This document shows positions 22,236 to 34,097 of a stretch of DNA of 64,000 bases, piece after piece. The stretch is from assembly GCF_034702125.1 (NCBI RefSeq), contig NC_085865.1:27872559-27936558 (forward strand). Reading direction: 5' to 3'. Made by a program: the position numbers and the translations under genes. How positions within the stretch are numbered: the first letter of the stretch is position 1; every line of letters starts with the position of its first letter. Source of the DNA: Engraulis encrasicolus (taxonomy: Eukaryota > Chordata > Actinopteri > Clupeiformes > Engraulidae). Below the pieces are notes generated by a model, which worked only from the letters and a program-made list of their open reading frames with translations, searched no databases and was not told the DNA's origin.

Positions 22236-23582
22236 GCCACAGATTAACTCCAGCCATTTCTTCCGATCATCCTCCTTTTTGGGCAACAAATGCATCAACA
22301 TTGATGCTTTACTGCCACAAATCACACATGAACGGGTATGTCCTGCCATGCTAATAAACAGTTAGCTTACTTAGCTTTTCAAAACCGTAACAGGTCTTCA
22401 ATCTCAACTTCCTCTGATCCATTCCGGGGGGAGGTTCTTATCAAGGGCTCTGTTGAGGGCGGGTTGGCCCCTCGTTTGCATTAGGAACGCCTTGTTTCGA
22501 TGTGATGTAAGCAGGCTTTTAGCTAGGGGGGCGTCTGGGCGTCTCTTCGACGCCCTATTTTGAAAATAACAAGAATTTGGACGCCCTACTTTTTTAGTAG
22601 GACTCCCTAAAGACATCCTATTTTTTCCACTTTGTCCGCGTTAACCATGCTGATGTTCAAAATTCGCCGAGTCAGAGCTTTCCCATGATGGACGATTTTT
22701 ATTTACACCGTCATTTTGGAAGTTTTAGAAGATAAAATATAAAATACACCTAACCGGCTCCATCCTCCAGGTCTGTCGTACGCTGCGCTGCGCATTCTGC
22801 TCGTCCCCCCCTTCCCCCTCCCCTCGCGTTTCTGCGAGTCTGTCCCTCGAGTCGCTTAACGTTGCAATGATTCTTCATTAAAAGTTTTGAAGCCATGCTG
22901 GGCAGAAAAAACATGTGGAAACGTCATACTAATGTAAGCTACAGAATGTTATGGTGTGGTCATTTTAAGCAACAGCCTCGCGGGGGGTTTGTGCGCAAAA
23001 AACCCAGAACAAACATAAGTTCATTTAAAGCCCATAGGCCTATGTCATCATCCAGAAGACAGCGGAGGCGAGCGGAGGTAAGTTTGAGTCACAGACCTAG
23101 AAAGAACTATGTAGTGCTACGCAATCTGAGTAGCTACCCGATGCGAGTCCTTCTGTGTAGCGCGTGCGCTTTGTGGTCGTTACCTTGACACAACCCAATG
23201 CATAGCACTACCTGCAAACTCGTCAGAGAAAAAAAGGTGACGGTGTCCAGTTCTCTGGCTCTACACAATTCACGTGAATGGCCCAATTGACAATGAAAAA
23301 TGTGACAGTAGCCAAAAAGTGGCAAGTTTGCAGGTATGAAACGTGAGTCCAGCTGGTCCCCGACGACTGAATAAAAAAAAAAAGTAAAATAATTAGTTGG
23401 GTTTTTTTTTTTGCACATACTAATGTTGACATGATGTCCTGCTACAGCAAATACAAAACATTAATATTTGCACAGCTGATGCCCCCTTGCCCTGACTGCT
23501 TCAGACAGCTATCTTTCTTTCCCCAAGGGGCGCAGGGTTACCATAGCAACAGCACGTACCTTAGTACCACAGTTACCGCATT
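22236..23582. other. Left-arm-only spacer with one possible tiny exon
   Basis: Mostly unassigned DNA. At 23,042-23,077 an ATG frame of 12 codons (MSSSRRQRRRAE) stops exactly at a good donor (gag then gtaagt). It precedes hAT-gene exons at 24.4 and 25.5 kb on the same strand, so it could be that gene's first exon. This is a weak inference. Confidence 0.3.
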
Positions 23583-23990
23583 AGGGGTCTTACACACCAA
23601 GGCGGTAAAGCGTCGCGGAACGGCCGCGTTTTTTACCGGCGTCGGTGAAAATACATTGAAACCTATCTGTCCTTACACACCAACCGGCGGTAGTCGAACG
23701 TCAGCGGCGCGGGAGCCGGCTCCGCGCCGCGCTGCATTTGGAAAATAGAACTCGAGCGTATTTTTCACGCCGGCGACCGGCGGTGTCTCATTCAAATGAA
23801 TGGCAAAGTAGCATGCTAGCTTTGGCTGTGGGGAGGGTTTTGAATAGGACTGGCCGCGCACGCCGACGCTGTCAGTGTGCAAGGCCGAGAAAAGCACGCC
23901 GGCCAAAACTAAGCAGAAAGACCGCGTCCGTCCTGCGACCGTTCCGTTCCGCCTTGGTATGTTTTGGCCCTTACCGCGTTACCGTACCAT
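23583..23990 (+). mobile_element. Harbinger-related non-autonomous element
   Basis: From about 23,690 the sequence matches the reverse complement of 63,745-64,000 at the end of the window, where it joins a Harbinger nuclease fragment. The start (ggggtcttacacaccaag) and the GC-rich inverted words fit PIF/Harbinger non-coding ends. Homology stops at tatgttttggccctta, so the coding part is deleted here. Confidence 0.55.
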
Positions 23991-24517
23991 AGTTAACATA
24001 GTACGTATGATAGCACCGCTAGCTCTACAAATACGCTTTTCTATGGCAGCACTTATCGCAAAGTTGTGAGACCCCTCGTAAATAAATGAGTAAGTAAATA
24101 AATTTGTTGGACAAAGCACTTGTAATATGTGTTCCCAGAGCAAAGAGGAAAAGATGTAGGCCTAGGCGACACTGGCAATATATTATCCAGACAATAGTTG
24201 CCGTAGACAGTAAATGTGGAATCGTGTAATTGAAAACGGCCTTGCCTGACATGTTATTTAGCCCGAATAAATCCCTTTAACAGTAAATTGTAATGGAGTT
24301 TTTTTTTCTGGGGGGCATGACAGGAAGAAAATGAAGAAAAGAGGAAGGTTAACGTCAATCTGCAACTTCTTTCAGAAGAGAAATGATGTAAGACTTTTTT
24401 TTTCTCTGTCCAGGCTGTTCCAGCACATGGACATTACATTCTCCACATTCAGAACACAGGTACAAACTTAGAGCTGTTAACACTACCATTTTCCCCCTGT
24501 GCCCTAAAAAATTTCAC

Positions 24518-25433
24518 TTAAGCTGGACTGCCACTCGCACGACTTTTTGAGAGTCGGACCGATTTCTTGCTCAATCGCAGGTCAATCGTGAGTCTCGCAT
24601 CGTGTAGTGTACCTGGGGTAACGACAAGCGATTTCGCCTCACGATCGTGCAATCGCAGGGTCGCAAGAAAATCAAAACGGTTTGAAATTCTGGTCGTGGC
24701 TTGTGCGTCAATCGCACAGTTAAAGCAGTGCTACGACCCGATTTGACACTTCACATGCACAAATTAATATTAGAGGTGTGTTGTTCACGAACGAGCCGGT
24801 TCTTTTGAACGGCTCCCTGAAGTGAACGATGGGAACCGGATCACAGCTGGGGGAGCCACTCGACTGTTATTTCGTTCATTTTTCATTCATTTTAAGCATG
24901 TGACCTCGACCAAAGTAATCCAATTTGGGGAAAAAACACAATTGTTGGCATTAAAGAGTGGCAAAAACGGTCTTTAGGAGCAGGAGAATAATCAGTTATT
25001 GTTTGAACAAATTCACCTTGAGGTGGAGTCAAAATATTACACTATAAACACTGAATAAATAATTAAAAAAGAGCCAAAAGAGCCAGCTTTTTGAACGGCT
25101 CTTTGAAAGGAACGAGCCACTAAGATCCGGATCCCGTCAAAGAGCCATAAATCCCATATCTAATTAATAGGGCGGTGCGATTCGCTGTTGAGCGCGACCT
25201 CGTCTCCACCTCAGGTGCGCATGTTCCCTCCTCTGCAGACCGGGGAAACATGCCTGTTGCGTCGTAGCTTACAGTGGAAGCATTTCGCTCGCATCCGACT
25301 GTCGGCTCGTGTAGTGTGAGGACGTGAGTCGTGAGTTGTGAACTTTTTAACAGTGAAATTCCATCGGGCCATGTGAGCAGAAGCTTAAGACCCACGAGTG
25401 AAAATATCGCACAGTGTATGCCCAGCTTTAGTG
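24518..25433 (-). mobile_element. Second copy of the TCGCAC-rich MITE, with a nested insertion
   Basis: This is the same family as 17,551-18,203 but reversed: it begins ttaagctggactgcc and ends gcacagtgtatgcccagcttta. It is interrupted at 24,770-25,161 by a hAT-like element. Confidence 0.7.
24770..25161. mobile_element. hAT-like insertion nested in a MITE
   Basis: A 392-bp insert flanked by the 8-bp duplication AATTAATA (24,762-24,769 and 25,162-25,169). The uninterrupted MITE copies at 17.86 and 46.77 kb show the empty site. The interior carries paired words such as gaacgagccggttc near the left end and gaacggctctttgaa near the right. No coding sequence. Confidence 0.8.
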
Positions 25434-25800
25434 GCACATGTGCTCCTGGAAAAAAAAGGTTAGCGTAGGGCCTTGCTTTACACATTTTGTCATTACAGCT
25501 CACTGAGTGCTTTGACAGTCTGGAGGCCATGAGACAGGTGGATGGCCCGGAGCTTGAGAGGTTCAGGGCAGCTGTGCAGCAGTCAGGCCACTTCAGGGAA
25601 ACTCAAATCACGATGAGAGTAGGCCGTGGCAGGCGTGATCCAGAGTGAGAACTGGATAGCATCAAGGCAGTCTTCCTAGAGAGGATTTTTGGAAAACCTT
25701 CGTGCCAGGTTTCCCCATGTTGACCTCTTGGATGCAATGAAGGTTAGGAATCTTAGAAAATAAAATCACCTGAAAATAAACACTTGCAAAATGTAAATAG

Positions 25801-26062
25801 TAAATGGATTGCATTTATATAGCACCTTTCTACTTCTTCGAGCACCTAAAGCGCTTTTACATTGTATGCCTCACATTCACCCATTCACACTCACATTCAC
25901 ACACCGGTGGCCGTGGCTGCCACGCAGGGTACCACCCTGCCACCAGGAGCAACTTGGGGTTAAGTGTCTTGTTCAAGGACACATCGATGGGATCAGGCAA
26001 AGTGGGGCTTGAACCTGCAACCTTCTGGTTGCCGAGCAGGCACTCTACCACCTGAGCTAGGC
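25801..26062 (-). mobile_element. tRNA-derived SINE, reverse orientation
   Basis: On the minus strand the head reads GCTCAGGTGGTAGAGTGCC (A box) and GGTTCAAGCCCC (B box). The body follows with ccttgaacaagacactta and ends gctatataaatgcaatcca. This body is widespread in fish genomes. A purine-rich tract at 26,085-26,170 abuts it. Confidence 0.75.
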
Positions 26063-26883
26063 GAGGGGAACACTCGTTTAGCAAGGGGGGGGAAGAAAGA
26101 AAAAGGAAGAAAAGAAGGAGGAAAAGAGGGGAAAAGGGGGGGAAGGAGGAGAAAAGAAAAGAAAAGAAGCAGGTGCATGTATTTTGGCACATTTACCACT
26201 CATAGCATAATGCATTTATTCATTTTCAGGCCTTAGTATCAAGTAATAGGTGAAGGTGGTTATGTCGAATCCCATTCGAGCGTTATTTACCTCCAGACCA
26301 CCAGGGGTGCAACACTGTTTTTCCATGGTCACACACGGTCACGGTCCATAGAGCAAGCATAACATCGTTTTACCCTTGCCAATAGCAAAGAGATGGATAT
26401 ACAACTTTGCCAATAGTGTGGTTTAAGCAATATTATTGCTTAAATGTCATAAAGGCAAATATTGCTTTTAATGTAGCAACTAAAAGTAGGCTATACAATG
26501 TTTTTTTTTTTTTATTCTCACATTTTTTTAAATTCTCACATTAGATATTCCAAATGATATGCCATTAATCTATATATTTATTTATATTATATAATTATAT
26601 AATATAATCTATTTACATTTATTAATATATTGGTTAATAAATGAGTACTCTGCTGAATAAATGAGAGGGGATACATAGAGGTTGTTAACTGACGTATTTT
26701 ACTGTATTTGAGTAATATAAGACATTGTTATCATTGATCATTGAGAATGAAGACGAGACTGAGAATGAAGTGTTGAAGAAAGAAACAATTTATTGCAATC
26801 AAATCAGCACACACACACACAACTTGGTCACAACTGTGAATGGTTATATGAACGAATATATAACTGTTAATATTTGAACTTTG

Positions 26884-26884
<1 letters not shown>

Positions 26885-26940
<56 letters not shown>
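26885..26940. repeat. (AC)n microsatellite
   Basis: About 28 AC units. The mirror tract in the right arm (43,059-43,089) is about half as long. Confidence 0.97.
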
Positions 26941-26942
<2 letters not shown>

Positions 26943-27015
26943 CCTGCAAAACATTTCAGTTGTAACAGGAACATCATGCACACACTCATGTACTGTGCAT
27001 AGTATACACATACTT

Positions 27016-27183
27016 GGCCTATGCTACAAAGCTGGTTCAGGATAAGTTAAGGTTAAGTTAAGAGGTAAATCATCTAATAGAATACCCTGGAGTCCTCATT
27101 TTCTCAAGGAAAGCTCTTGTATTAGATGATTTACCTCTTAACTTAACCCTAACTTATCCTGAACCAGCTTTGTACTATAGGCC
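27016..27183. mobile_element. Palindromic MITE
   Basis: Inverted arms of about 60 bp start GGCCTATGCTACAAAGC and end with the near reverse complement ...GCTTTGTACTATAGGCC. The loop is about 40 bp. The transcript would form a nearly perfect hairpin. Mirror copy at about 42,814-42,982. Confidence 0.8.
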
Positions 27184-27688
27184 CACTGACTGTGTGGTTC
27201 AGTGGTGGAACAATTTCACACAGGGCCCCAGGGCAAAACACTGATAGGGCCCCTCAAACAACTTGGCATGGTCACAATAGGGCCCCCACCAACAATTCAG
27301 GAGGGCTTGCCTCCCCTATAGTTCCGCCCATGGTCTGGTTGTCTTTTTACAAATAACAAACAGACAGACAGACAGTCTCTCTCTCTCTCTGTCTCTATCT
27401 CAAAGCCAAACAATCTGCACAGTAAAAATGCTGTTTTAATTCAGCACTTAGAGAGTACTCTGGAAAAAATACACTCCAGAAGATAATAAATTGACTCCTC
27501 AAGTGTTGAATTGACACTGCGTTTTAGACGATCCTGCGTAGCGTCCAGAAGATTTTTTTTTGCTTGAGGCCCCAGCTAAACCTAGAGTCACCTCTGCTTG
27601 ACCCAACCAGACACATCACCAAACAACTGTCAGTAAACAGTCAGTGACATAAACAACTAAAACAAACAAATGTACAATTTACATTAAT

Positions 27689-27797
<109 letters not shown>

Positions 27798-27839
27798 AAT
27801 CCTGGCCAAGATCTTCTAAACTTCTTAATCTAAACAAAT

Positions 27840-27975
27840 ATACAATTGAGCGGACACACACCACACATATATACACAAATACTTTCAGTTACTGCTTTAC
27901 ATACAAATACAAATACTTTCAGTTACTGCTTTACATACAAATGTACAATTGAGCGGACACACACATGCACATACT
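27840..27975. repeat. Short tandem repeats just past the DUF6729-like stop codon
   Basis: Units containing tttcagttactgctttacatacaaat and caattgagcggacacacac recur two to three times between the AC tract and the stop codon at 27,981. They would lie in the 3' UTR on the minus strand. Confidence 0.7.
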
Positions 27976-27980
27976 TCCAG

Positions 27981-30900
27981 TTACTGCTTCAGTTTTTGCT
28001 TCGTCTGTTTTAGCCACTCCTCCTTGGGAAGGGACTCGGTATTAGGACAGTAAATATAGCCCTTATACTGACTATGGCCGGTGTCTATTGTACGAAACTG
28101 ACCACATTTTCGGCAGGAATTGCTGTCGACTGTCCTTTTGTTAAACCTGGCCTTTGAGGGGCGCTTCTGTGGGCCAGGGGTGGGCTGAGGTGGTGGAGCA
28201 GCAGTAGGTATGAAAACTGTACCCATTGGTGTCTGGGGAATGTACGTAGGAGGACGAGTAACCTGGGAAAAGAAAAGAGGAGCAGTTTGGGTGGAGTGGG
28301 TGGTAGACAAGTGGTGGACAAGGGGTATGGAAGCTGCAGCGGGCAGCGGGACAGCCCTCGGGAGAATCTGCCTTGGCCTGCTTGGTGGTAAAGCCTCTTC
28401 CTCTGCACGCCTCTTGGCATTAGCTTGTCCCACAGTGGATGATGGAAGGTGATATTTTACCTGAACCCCAGGAGTTGAAGAGGGGATAACTGGGCGGAGG
28501 CTGGCTGAGGGCAGTGGTTCACATGCAACGGGACGAGAGGGTGGCAGGTCAAGGCCTTGCAGCAATAGCCTTTCGTGCTGCCTTTTGAGGCGCTGGCTGT
28601 ACCACTGCTGAACTGTCCGTGCATTGATGGGCACAAGTTGCATGTTGGTGTGTTCAATGACTGTGGCATTTCCGATAATTAGCTGCTGGATTCGTGTAAA
28701 ATCATCAACAATAAGGTCCCAACGTGACCTGCCTTTTTTTGGACTTTTGTGTATGTTGGACAGCCAGACACACATAGCCTCAACCAGTCGACAACAGTCT
28801 GGCCTCTGTGCAGGGGAACCAGATGAGCTCAGCACACAACGCTTCATGCTGTCAACACCGGGCGTGAATTCTTTCTTTTGTGAAGTCCGGTACCGTCCCA
28901 AGTTGAGCCGTTCCTGGTACCGCGCAGCAAGTAACACATGCTGTTTGCCATATGACAACAGGTCCTGCCATAGACTTATAGTAGTGCTGGCCTGCTGGTT
29001 ACTGAGGGTCAGGGAGGCTTCATGGCGCAGCTCCACAAGGTACTCAGCCAGGTTGTCCACTTTATCCATGCCTGGCATCCCATGTTCATCGACAGCCTAA
29101 TGAAAAAATAATAATGATGAAAAGATTTAATTACATTTATTACACAGATACACCTATTCATATGTCATGTAGGTTTGTTAAAGTTAGCTATACCTTTTTG
29201 TGCAATAATGAGTAGAATATGTAATATTGTAGAAAGAGTAGAATAGGTCATTTGTTATTAAATGAGTATATGCTTACCAGCTGTGATGGCTGGACTTGAG
29301 ATGGTCCAGGAGCTGTAGAGCTGAGGGCTGGAGGTGTCTGGCCCCGTTGTAGAGATGGCTGGAGCGGTGGTGCGGGGAGCCGAGGAGGAGGTGTCTGGCC
29401 CCGTGGTAGAGACGGCTGGAGCGGTGGTGCGGGGAGCCGAGGAGGAGGTGTCTGGCCCCGTGGTAGAGACGGCTGGTGCGGTGGTGCGGGGAGCCGAGGA
29501 GGAGGTGTCTGGCCCCGTGGTAGAGACGGCTGGTGCGGGGAGCCGAGGAGGAGGTGTCTGGCCCCGTGGTAGAGACGGCTGGAGCGGTGGTGCGGGGAGC
29601 CGAGGAGGAGGTGTCTGGCCCCGTGGTAGAGACGGCTGGAGCGGTGGTGCGGGGAGCCGAGGAGGAGGTGTCTGGCCCCGTGGTAGAGACGGCTGGAGCG
29701 GTGGTGCGGGGAGCCGAGGAGGAGGTGTAAGCAGTGCAGAACTGTAATCCCCCAGAAGCTCATCCATTGGTTCCATGAAGCCCTCATCTTCCTCCTTGCC
29801 TGGTGAGATCTCCTCCAACAGTACGTCCGTCTCTTCAGACCCTTGGGTCACTGTTGACACCTGACCAGTCTGATTATACAGATAATCAACCCCGATCAAC
29901 TCACCTGAAAGGGTAAGAAAAAATATGCAATGTGAGAATAGATGGTGCAATACATACAGTATGTCCTTACTGTATCACACAGTTGTTTTTTTTTTCTTAT
30001 TATTTTCATTCTATTGTTAAATGCATACATTACACTTACCAGTGTATTGAGCAGGTGGATGGAAAGTGGGAACATACTTCCGTCCTAACACCTTCAAAGA
30101 GCTGGTGTTGATGCTCTCCACAAGCGCTCCAGAGTAGGTCAGGAAGCCGGAGGGTTTTCCCGACACAGATGCCTCAGCCCTATCTTGGTTCCATCGATTG
30201 AGGCCCTCCAACAGATACAGTTGGAAATTAAGGCTGTTAGCCTGAGTACCTGAAAGCACACACCATACAGTTTGAATGACAACGAATTATTTAAGAGCTT
30301 CTACAAATTAAGTAATAAAGTACATGAAGTACTAATTAAGTACATCCGCCACATTTAAATACAACTCACCTGGGATGAACCTATTGAGATGAAGGTGGAA
30401 GGACTCAAGAGAGGATGACCCCCTTGCACACCTGAAGCTGGTGAGTTGGATGCCCCTGACAGTGGTTGTCCCAGTCTCCGTGTATAGAGGGACACCAGGT
30501 ACATCCTGGAGGCACTTGACGTGTATTTTCTGTACTCTCCAGAGGTTCTCCATCCGGATGGCATCCAATAACGGAACTCCCATCAAATCCTTTCCATTGT
30601 CTCCCATTAACTCCTCCAGCATACTCTCAATCAACCGGATAGTGGTCTCCTCTCCTCTTGTCCTCCGCCTGCAGTACCTCTTCAGGTCATCTTTGGTGAT
30701 CCTCTTGTCCACCATCGCATCCGTGATGTCGGGCACGCCTTCGTTCCTCATCTGCTCCCTCCTGGCTACACGGAGCAATGCCAGATCATTGGGGTCCAAT
30801 TCGAAGATAGATGCGGCAAGACGGCTCATAAAGGTTGGGTAGAGAGGGTGAGCATCTGAGGAGCAGCCTCTCGCCAGACGCCTCATGAAGTGGTAGATGT

Positions 30901-33428
30901 CAAGGCGAACAATGAGGTCTGGCCAACCACGGAACTTTTCCTTTACTGCCGGCAGGTCATCATTGTCCTTGCAGCAGCCACAATCAACATATAAGACTTT
31001 TGGAGGTCTTTGGCCTGCCTCTCTGTACCGCCTCACAATCCCCTGGGTCATCAGGTCAAGGCCAGCACCTTCAGTTGCGGTGAGGACGCTGATGAGCACC
31101 TGGCCCTTTTCGTTGCTGACACTGGTCATCCACTGTGCTGTCCCCTTGGCTTCTCCCGCCAATTTATTGGTAATCTGGAATTACAACAAATAAAAAACAT
31201 TGGATAAAACATTTGATCATTTTCACAATTCATTACATTGCTATTAAGTCCACAGTGTTATATATACTGTATGTTCTGCATGCTCATCTAATATACATAC
31301 TTTTTTAGTGGAATCCATTTTAAGGATTGTTCCAAATGTGGAGGTGATGGAGGCTTTCACATGGTCCAGCCGGGTCAGTATATCTTTCCCGTATACAGAT
31401 AGGAGCCACCTGTCTGTGGGAATGGGCATTGACTGTGGGGGCTCCTGACAGATGACCTGGAACAGGCTGGGATTGTCCACAAATGGCTCACACTCCCCCA
31501 AATATCTGGACAGACGGGTCAGCCACTCCTCGCTGTGGTTTTCATACAGCTGCCTCACCAGTCGACGTGAACTGTTTCCCAGTGTACGTTCCCTCATCAG
31601 TCGGATCACTCGTATGTCACAAGCATATCTACAAAGCAGAAAAAAAATCCATTACATATGGTAGTAGAATATTACACTTAAGTTCCAGAGGTGTACAAAG
31701 TAGAAGCAAAAGTACACCAACTGTTGTCATTACAATAGTGTATACTCTCTTGATTTAAATGTATACCGTTTACATTCATTTCATTGTAAATAATGTGGTA
31801 GATACACTTTAGGAGTACTTTTGCTTTATACATATCTGCATCCAGCTAACACAAAGCATCGTTGCCTAAATAAGATATGAGAGCATGTATATGTATACTA
31901 ACCTCTGAGTGAGAATAATCCTGAATTCTGACCGATGGGGAAGGTCTAGCTGGTCCAAGACTGTCTTGCTTGAGGAGAGGTGTGACACATTGCATCGAGT
32001 ACACCGCAGATTCTCGGTAATCATCAGATAGTACTGGTCGATGTCGAGAACGTGCCGCACCCTCTTGTGGACTCCATTACCTGTCAGTTGCCTTCCACAG
32101 TCAGGGCAGAGTAGCTTGGCTCTCCAGTTGTGGTAGGGCATCCACACAAAGACCCGATGGCCAAAAAAGGGATCTGGTGTGGGTACTTGATGGTATATCG
32201 AGGCAGGGGGTGGTGGTTCATACCACAATTTCAGATTCGATTTCAGCCGTCCATTCTCCCACAATGTGGACGCAATCCATTTCTGGTCTTGTGGTGGGAT
32301 GCATCTCTTCATCTCGAATGGCAACCAAAATGTCCCCTGGGATGGCTGTTGTGGTTGTGATGTTGTGGACAGAGGTGTTTGGATTGTGGAGCCAGGGCAA
32401 GGTGGCATGGTTCGTGTGGTCTGAGGCACAGGTGGTGTGTTGCTTGAGGCGCCAGAGCTGGGTGACACTGTTGGTGTGGCCTGATGGAGAGGACGCACGG
32501 CTGGTGTGGCACGAGAGGCAGGAGGCACATCTGGTTTGGCCCGGGACACATGTGGCATGGCTCGTGTGGTCTGAGGCACAGGTGGTGTGTTGCTTGAGGC
32601 GCCAGAGCTGGGTGACACTGTTGGTGTGGCCTGATGGAAAGGACGCACGGCTGGTGTGGCACGAGAGGCAGGAGGCACATCTGGTTTGGCCCGGGACACA
32701 TGTGGCATGGCTCGTGTGGTCTGAGGCACAGGTGGTGTGTTGCTTGAGGCGCCAGGACTGGGTGACACTGTTGGTCTGGCCTGATGGAGAGGACGCACGG
32801 CTGGTGTGGCACGAGACGCAGGAGGCACATCTGGTTTGGCCCGGGACACATGTGGCATGGTTCGTGTGGTCTGAGGCACAGGTGGTGCGTTGCTTGAGGC
32901 GCTAGGGCTGGGTGACACTGTTGGTGTGGCCTGATGGAGAGGACGCACGGCTGGTGTGGCACGAGACGCAGGAGGCACATCTGGTTTGGCCCGGGACACA
33001 TGTGGCATGGCTCGTGTGGTCTGAGGCACAGGTGGTGCGTTGCTTGAGGCGCTAGGGCTGGGTGACACTGTTGGTGTGGCCTGATGGAGAGGACGCACGG
33101 CTGGTGTGGCACGAGACGTAGGAGGCACATCTGGTTTGGCCCGGGACACATGTGGCATGGCTCTTGTGGTCTGAGGCACAGGTGGTGCGTTGCTTGAGGC
33201 GCCAGGGCTGGGTGACACTGTTGGTGTGGCCTGATGGAGATTTTTTAAAAGAGAGATCATCACTAATTGCACATATACATACAAGTACTGTACATACAAG
33301 TAACATACAATTAACATAGGCATGTTTTTTTTATTTTTTACCTTAACACGATGAAAACCACATGTACAGGTCTGCTGCCCACCAAACAGGGATGTCTGCC
33401 CCCTCACCTGTACTGGGCACTTCTGAAT
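27981..33428 (-). CDS. DUF6729-like transposase-like gene, left copy (7 exons visible, 5' incomplete)
   Basis: Minus-strand exons with GT-AG borders: 33,428-33,342, 33,230-31,903, 31,628-31,301, 31,174-30,370, 30,249-30,040, 29,904-29,278 and 29,096-27,981; about 4.5 kb of coding sequence. Phases agree except at the last junction. In order: a QTCTCGFHR motif; a 50-residue proline-rich tandem repeat; a zinc-binding-like module (KLLCPDCGRQL, NLRCTRCNVS); KMDSTKK across the exon 3/4 border; LYVDCGCC and RLDIYHFMRR; SSLESFHLHLNRF; a 19-residue proline-rich repeat; and a C-terminal CRKCGQ, TGHSQ, YIYCPN module. The spaced D, D, E resemble an RNase H-fold transposase, which is my inference. From memory the family is annotated DUF6729 in fish. 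Upstream exons are missing, and an 8-bp loss in the 19-residue repeat puts exon 7 out of frame, so it is probably a pseudogene or expresses truncated products. Confidence 0.65.
29333..29730 (-). repeat. 57-bp coding minisatellite (19-residue proline-rich unit)
   Basis: About seven tandem copies within exon 6. One copy is 49 bp because it lacks 8 bp (agcggtgg on the plus strand). Before the loss the frame gives units like PPPRLPAPPLQPSLPRGQ; after it, units like VSTTGPDTSSSAPRTT. Both frames stay open. The mirror array is at 40,272-40,670 with the same short unit. Confidence 0.9.
32400..33230 (-). repeat. 150-bp coding minisatellite (50-residue unit)
   Basis: Five full units and a partial one; the phrase ggacgcacgg recurs at 32,491, 32,641, 32,791, 32,941 and 33,091. 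Each unit encodes a Pro/Ser/Thr-rich 50-mer containing SNAPPVPQTTR and SRAKPDVPP. It is likely a disordered linker before the zinc-binding-like module. The right arm has the same number of units. Confidence 0.95.
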
Positions 33429-33882
33429 CTGTAATAAACCAAGTATTTTGACTTCCACTAGGGGCAATCAAATGTACAACAAGACACCAGCAGTAGCCTC
33501 TTACTGCAGCTGGGGTTGCCAGCGACCCTATTCACTTGTTTAAAATGCTTAAAGGGACACTCCACCCATTTTGCATTAGGCTTTCCATTGATAGACACCC
33601 AGTCATACTTTTGAATGGTCTTTCAAAAATCTCTCAATTCCCCCTGAGATTGGAGAAATCCACATTCATCTCTTAACACTTCCTATGTCAATGATGTAAA
33701 AATGGTCATTTTGCATCATCGACATAGGAAGTGTAAAAGAGGTGGATTTCTGTTGAGACTACAAGCCTTTTTCCCACCTTTTCAACCCCGCCCATCGGGG
33801 GTTGGACCTAATGCTCTAACAGACCTATCACAGATCAGTGTCCCAGTGCTTTTGAAATCACTGGCATTGAGGCTCCAGTAAG

Positions 33883-34077
33883 CAGTGTTGCCAGATTGGG
33901 CTGTTTCCCACCCAATTGGGCTGCTTGGGATGGCCGTCTGCGGGTAAAAATTGCATTTTACAGGAAAACTCGCCCAATTCCCATCGACATCAATAGAATT
34001 GGGCGGGATTTAGTGCTTCCAGGCGGGTTTTGAGCATTTTTTGGGCTGGAAATCATCAGCCTCATCTGGCAACACTG
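33883..34077. mobile_element. hAT-type MITE
   Basis: A 195-bp element starting CAGTGTTGCCAGATTGGG and ending CTCATCTGGCAACACTG. It is flanked by a perfect 8-bp duplication CCAGTAAG (33,875-33,882 and 34,078-34,085). The interior contains paired gggcgggttt / aactcgccc words. A relative forms the palindrome spacer. Confidence 0.93.
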
Positions 34078-34097
34078 CCAGTAAGTCACTGGCATAG

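Larger units (their letters stand above)
24414..25742 (+). pseudogene. Two exons of a ZNF862-like hAT-derived gene (disrupted)
   Basis: Exon 1 is 24,414-24,459 (after tctctgtccag, before gtacaa) and encodes LFQHMDITFSTFRTQ. Exon 2 is 25,499-25,742 (after cattacag, before gttagg) and encodes LTECFDSLEAMRQVDGPELERF and onward to a VDLLDAMK-like end. The junction TQ/LTECFDSLE and the DGPEL motif recall ZNF862-like hAT transposase-derived proteins of fish. Exon 2 has an in-frame TGA after RRDPE and a one-base insertion in the run GATTTTTGG; both break the frame. The intron contains a MITE with another element nested in it. Its last codon phase fits the exon at 55,449 on the same strand. Absent from the right arm. 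Confidence 0.55.

Noticed and set aside
28624..29100. 158-residue plus-strand frame opposite exon 7
   Set aside because: Shadow of the conserved C-terminal exon on the other strand.
29334..29747. Glycine/valine-rich frames on the plus strand over the 57-bp repeat
   Set aside because: They are the antisense of exon 6 of the DUF6729-like gene, whose phases and splice sites support the minus strand.
32177..32905. 242-residue tryptophan-rich plus-strand frame
   Set aside because: Antisense of the 150-bp coding repeat; it has no independent support.
32400..33230. CRISPR-like array suggested by regular spacing
   Set aside because: The 150-bp units are contiguous coding repeats without unique spacers, in a eukaryotic context.
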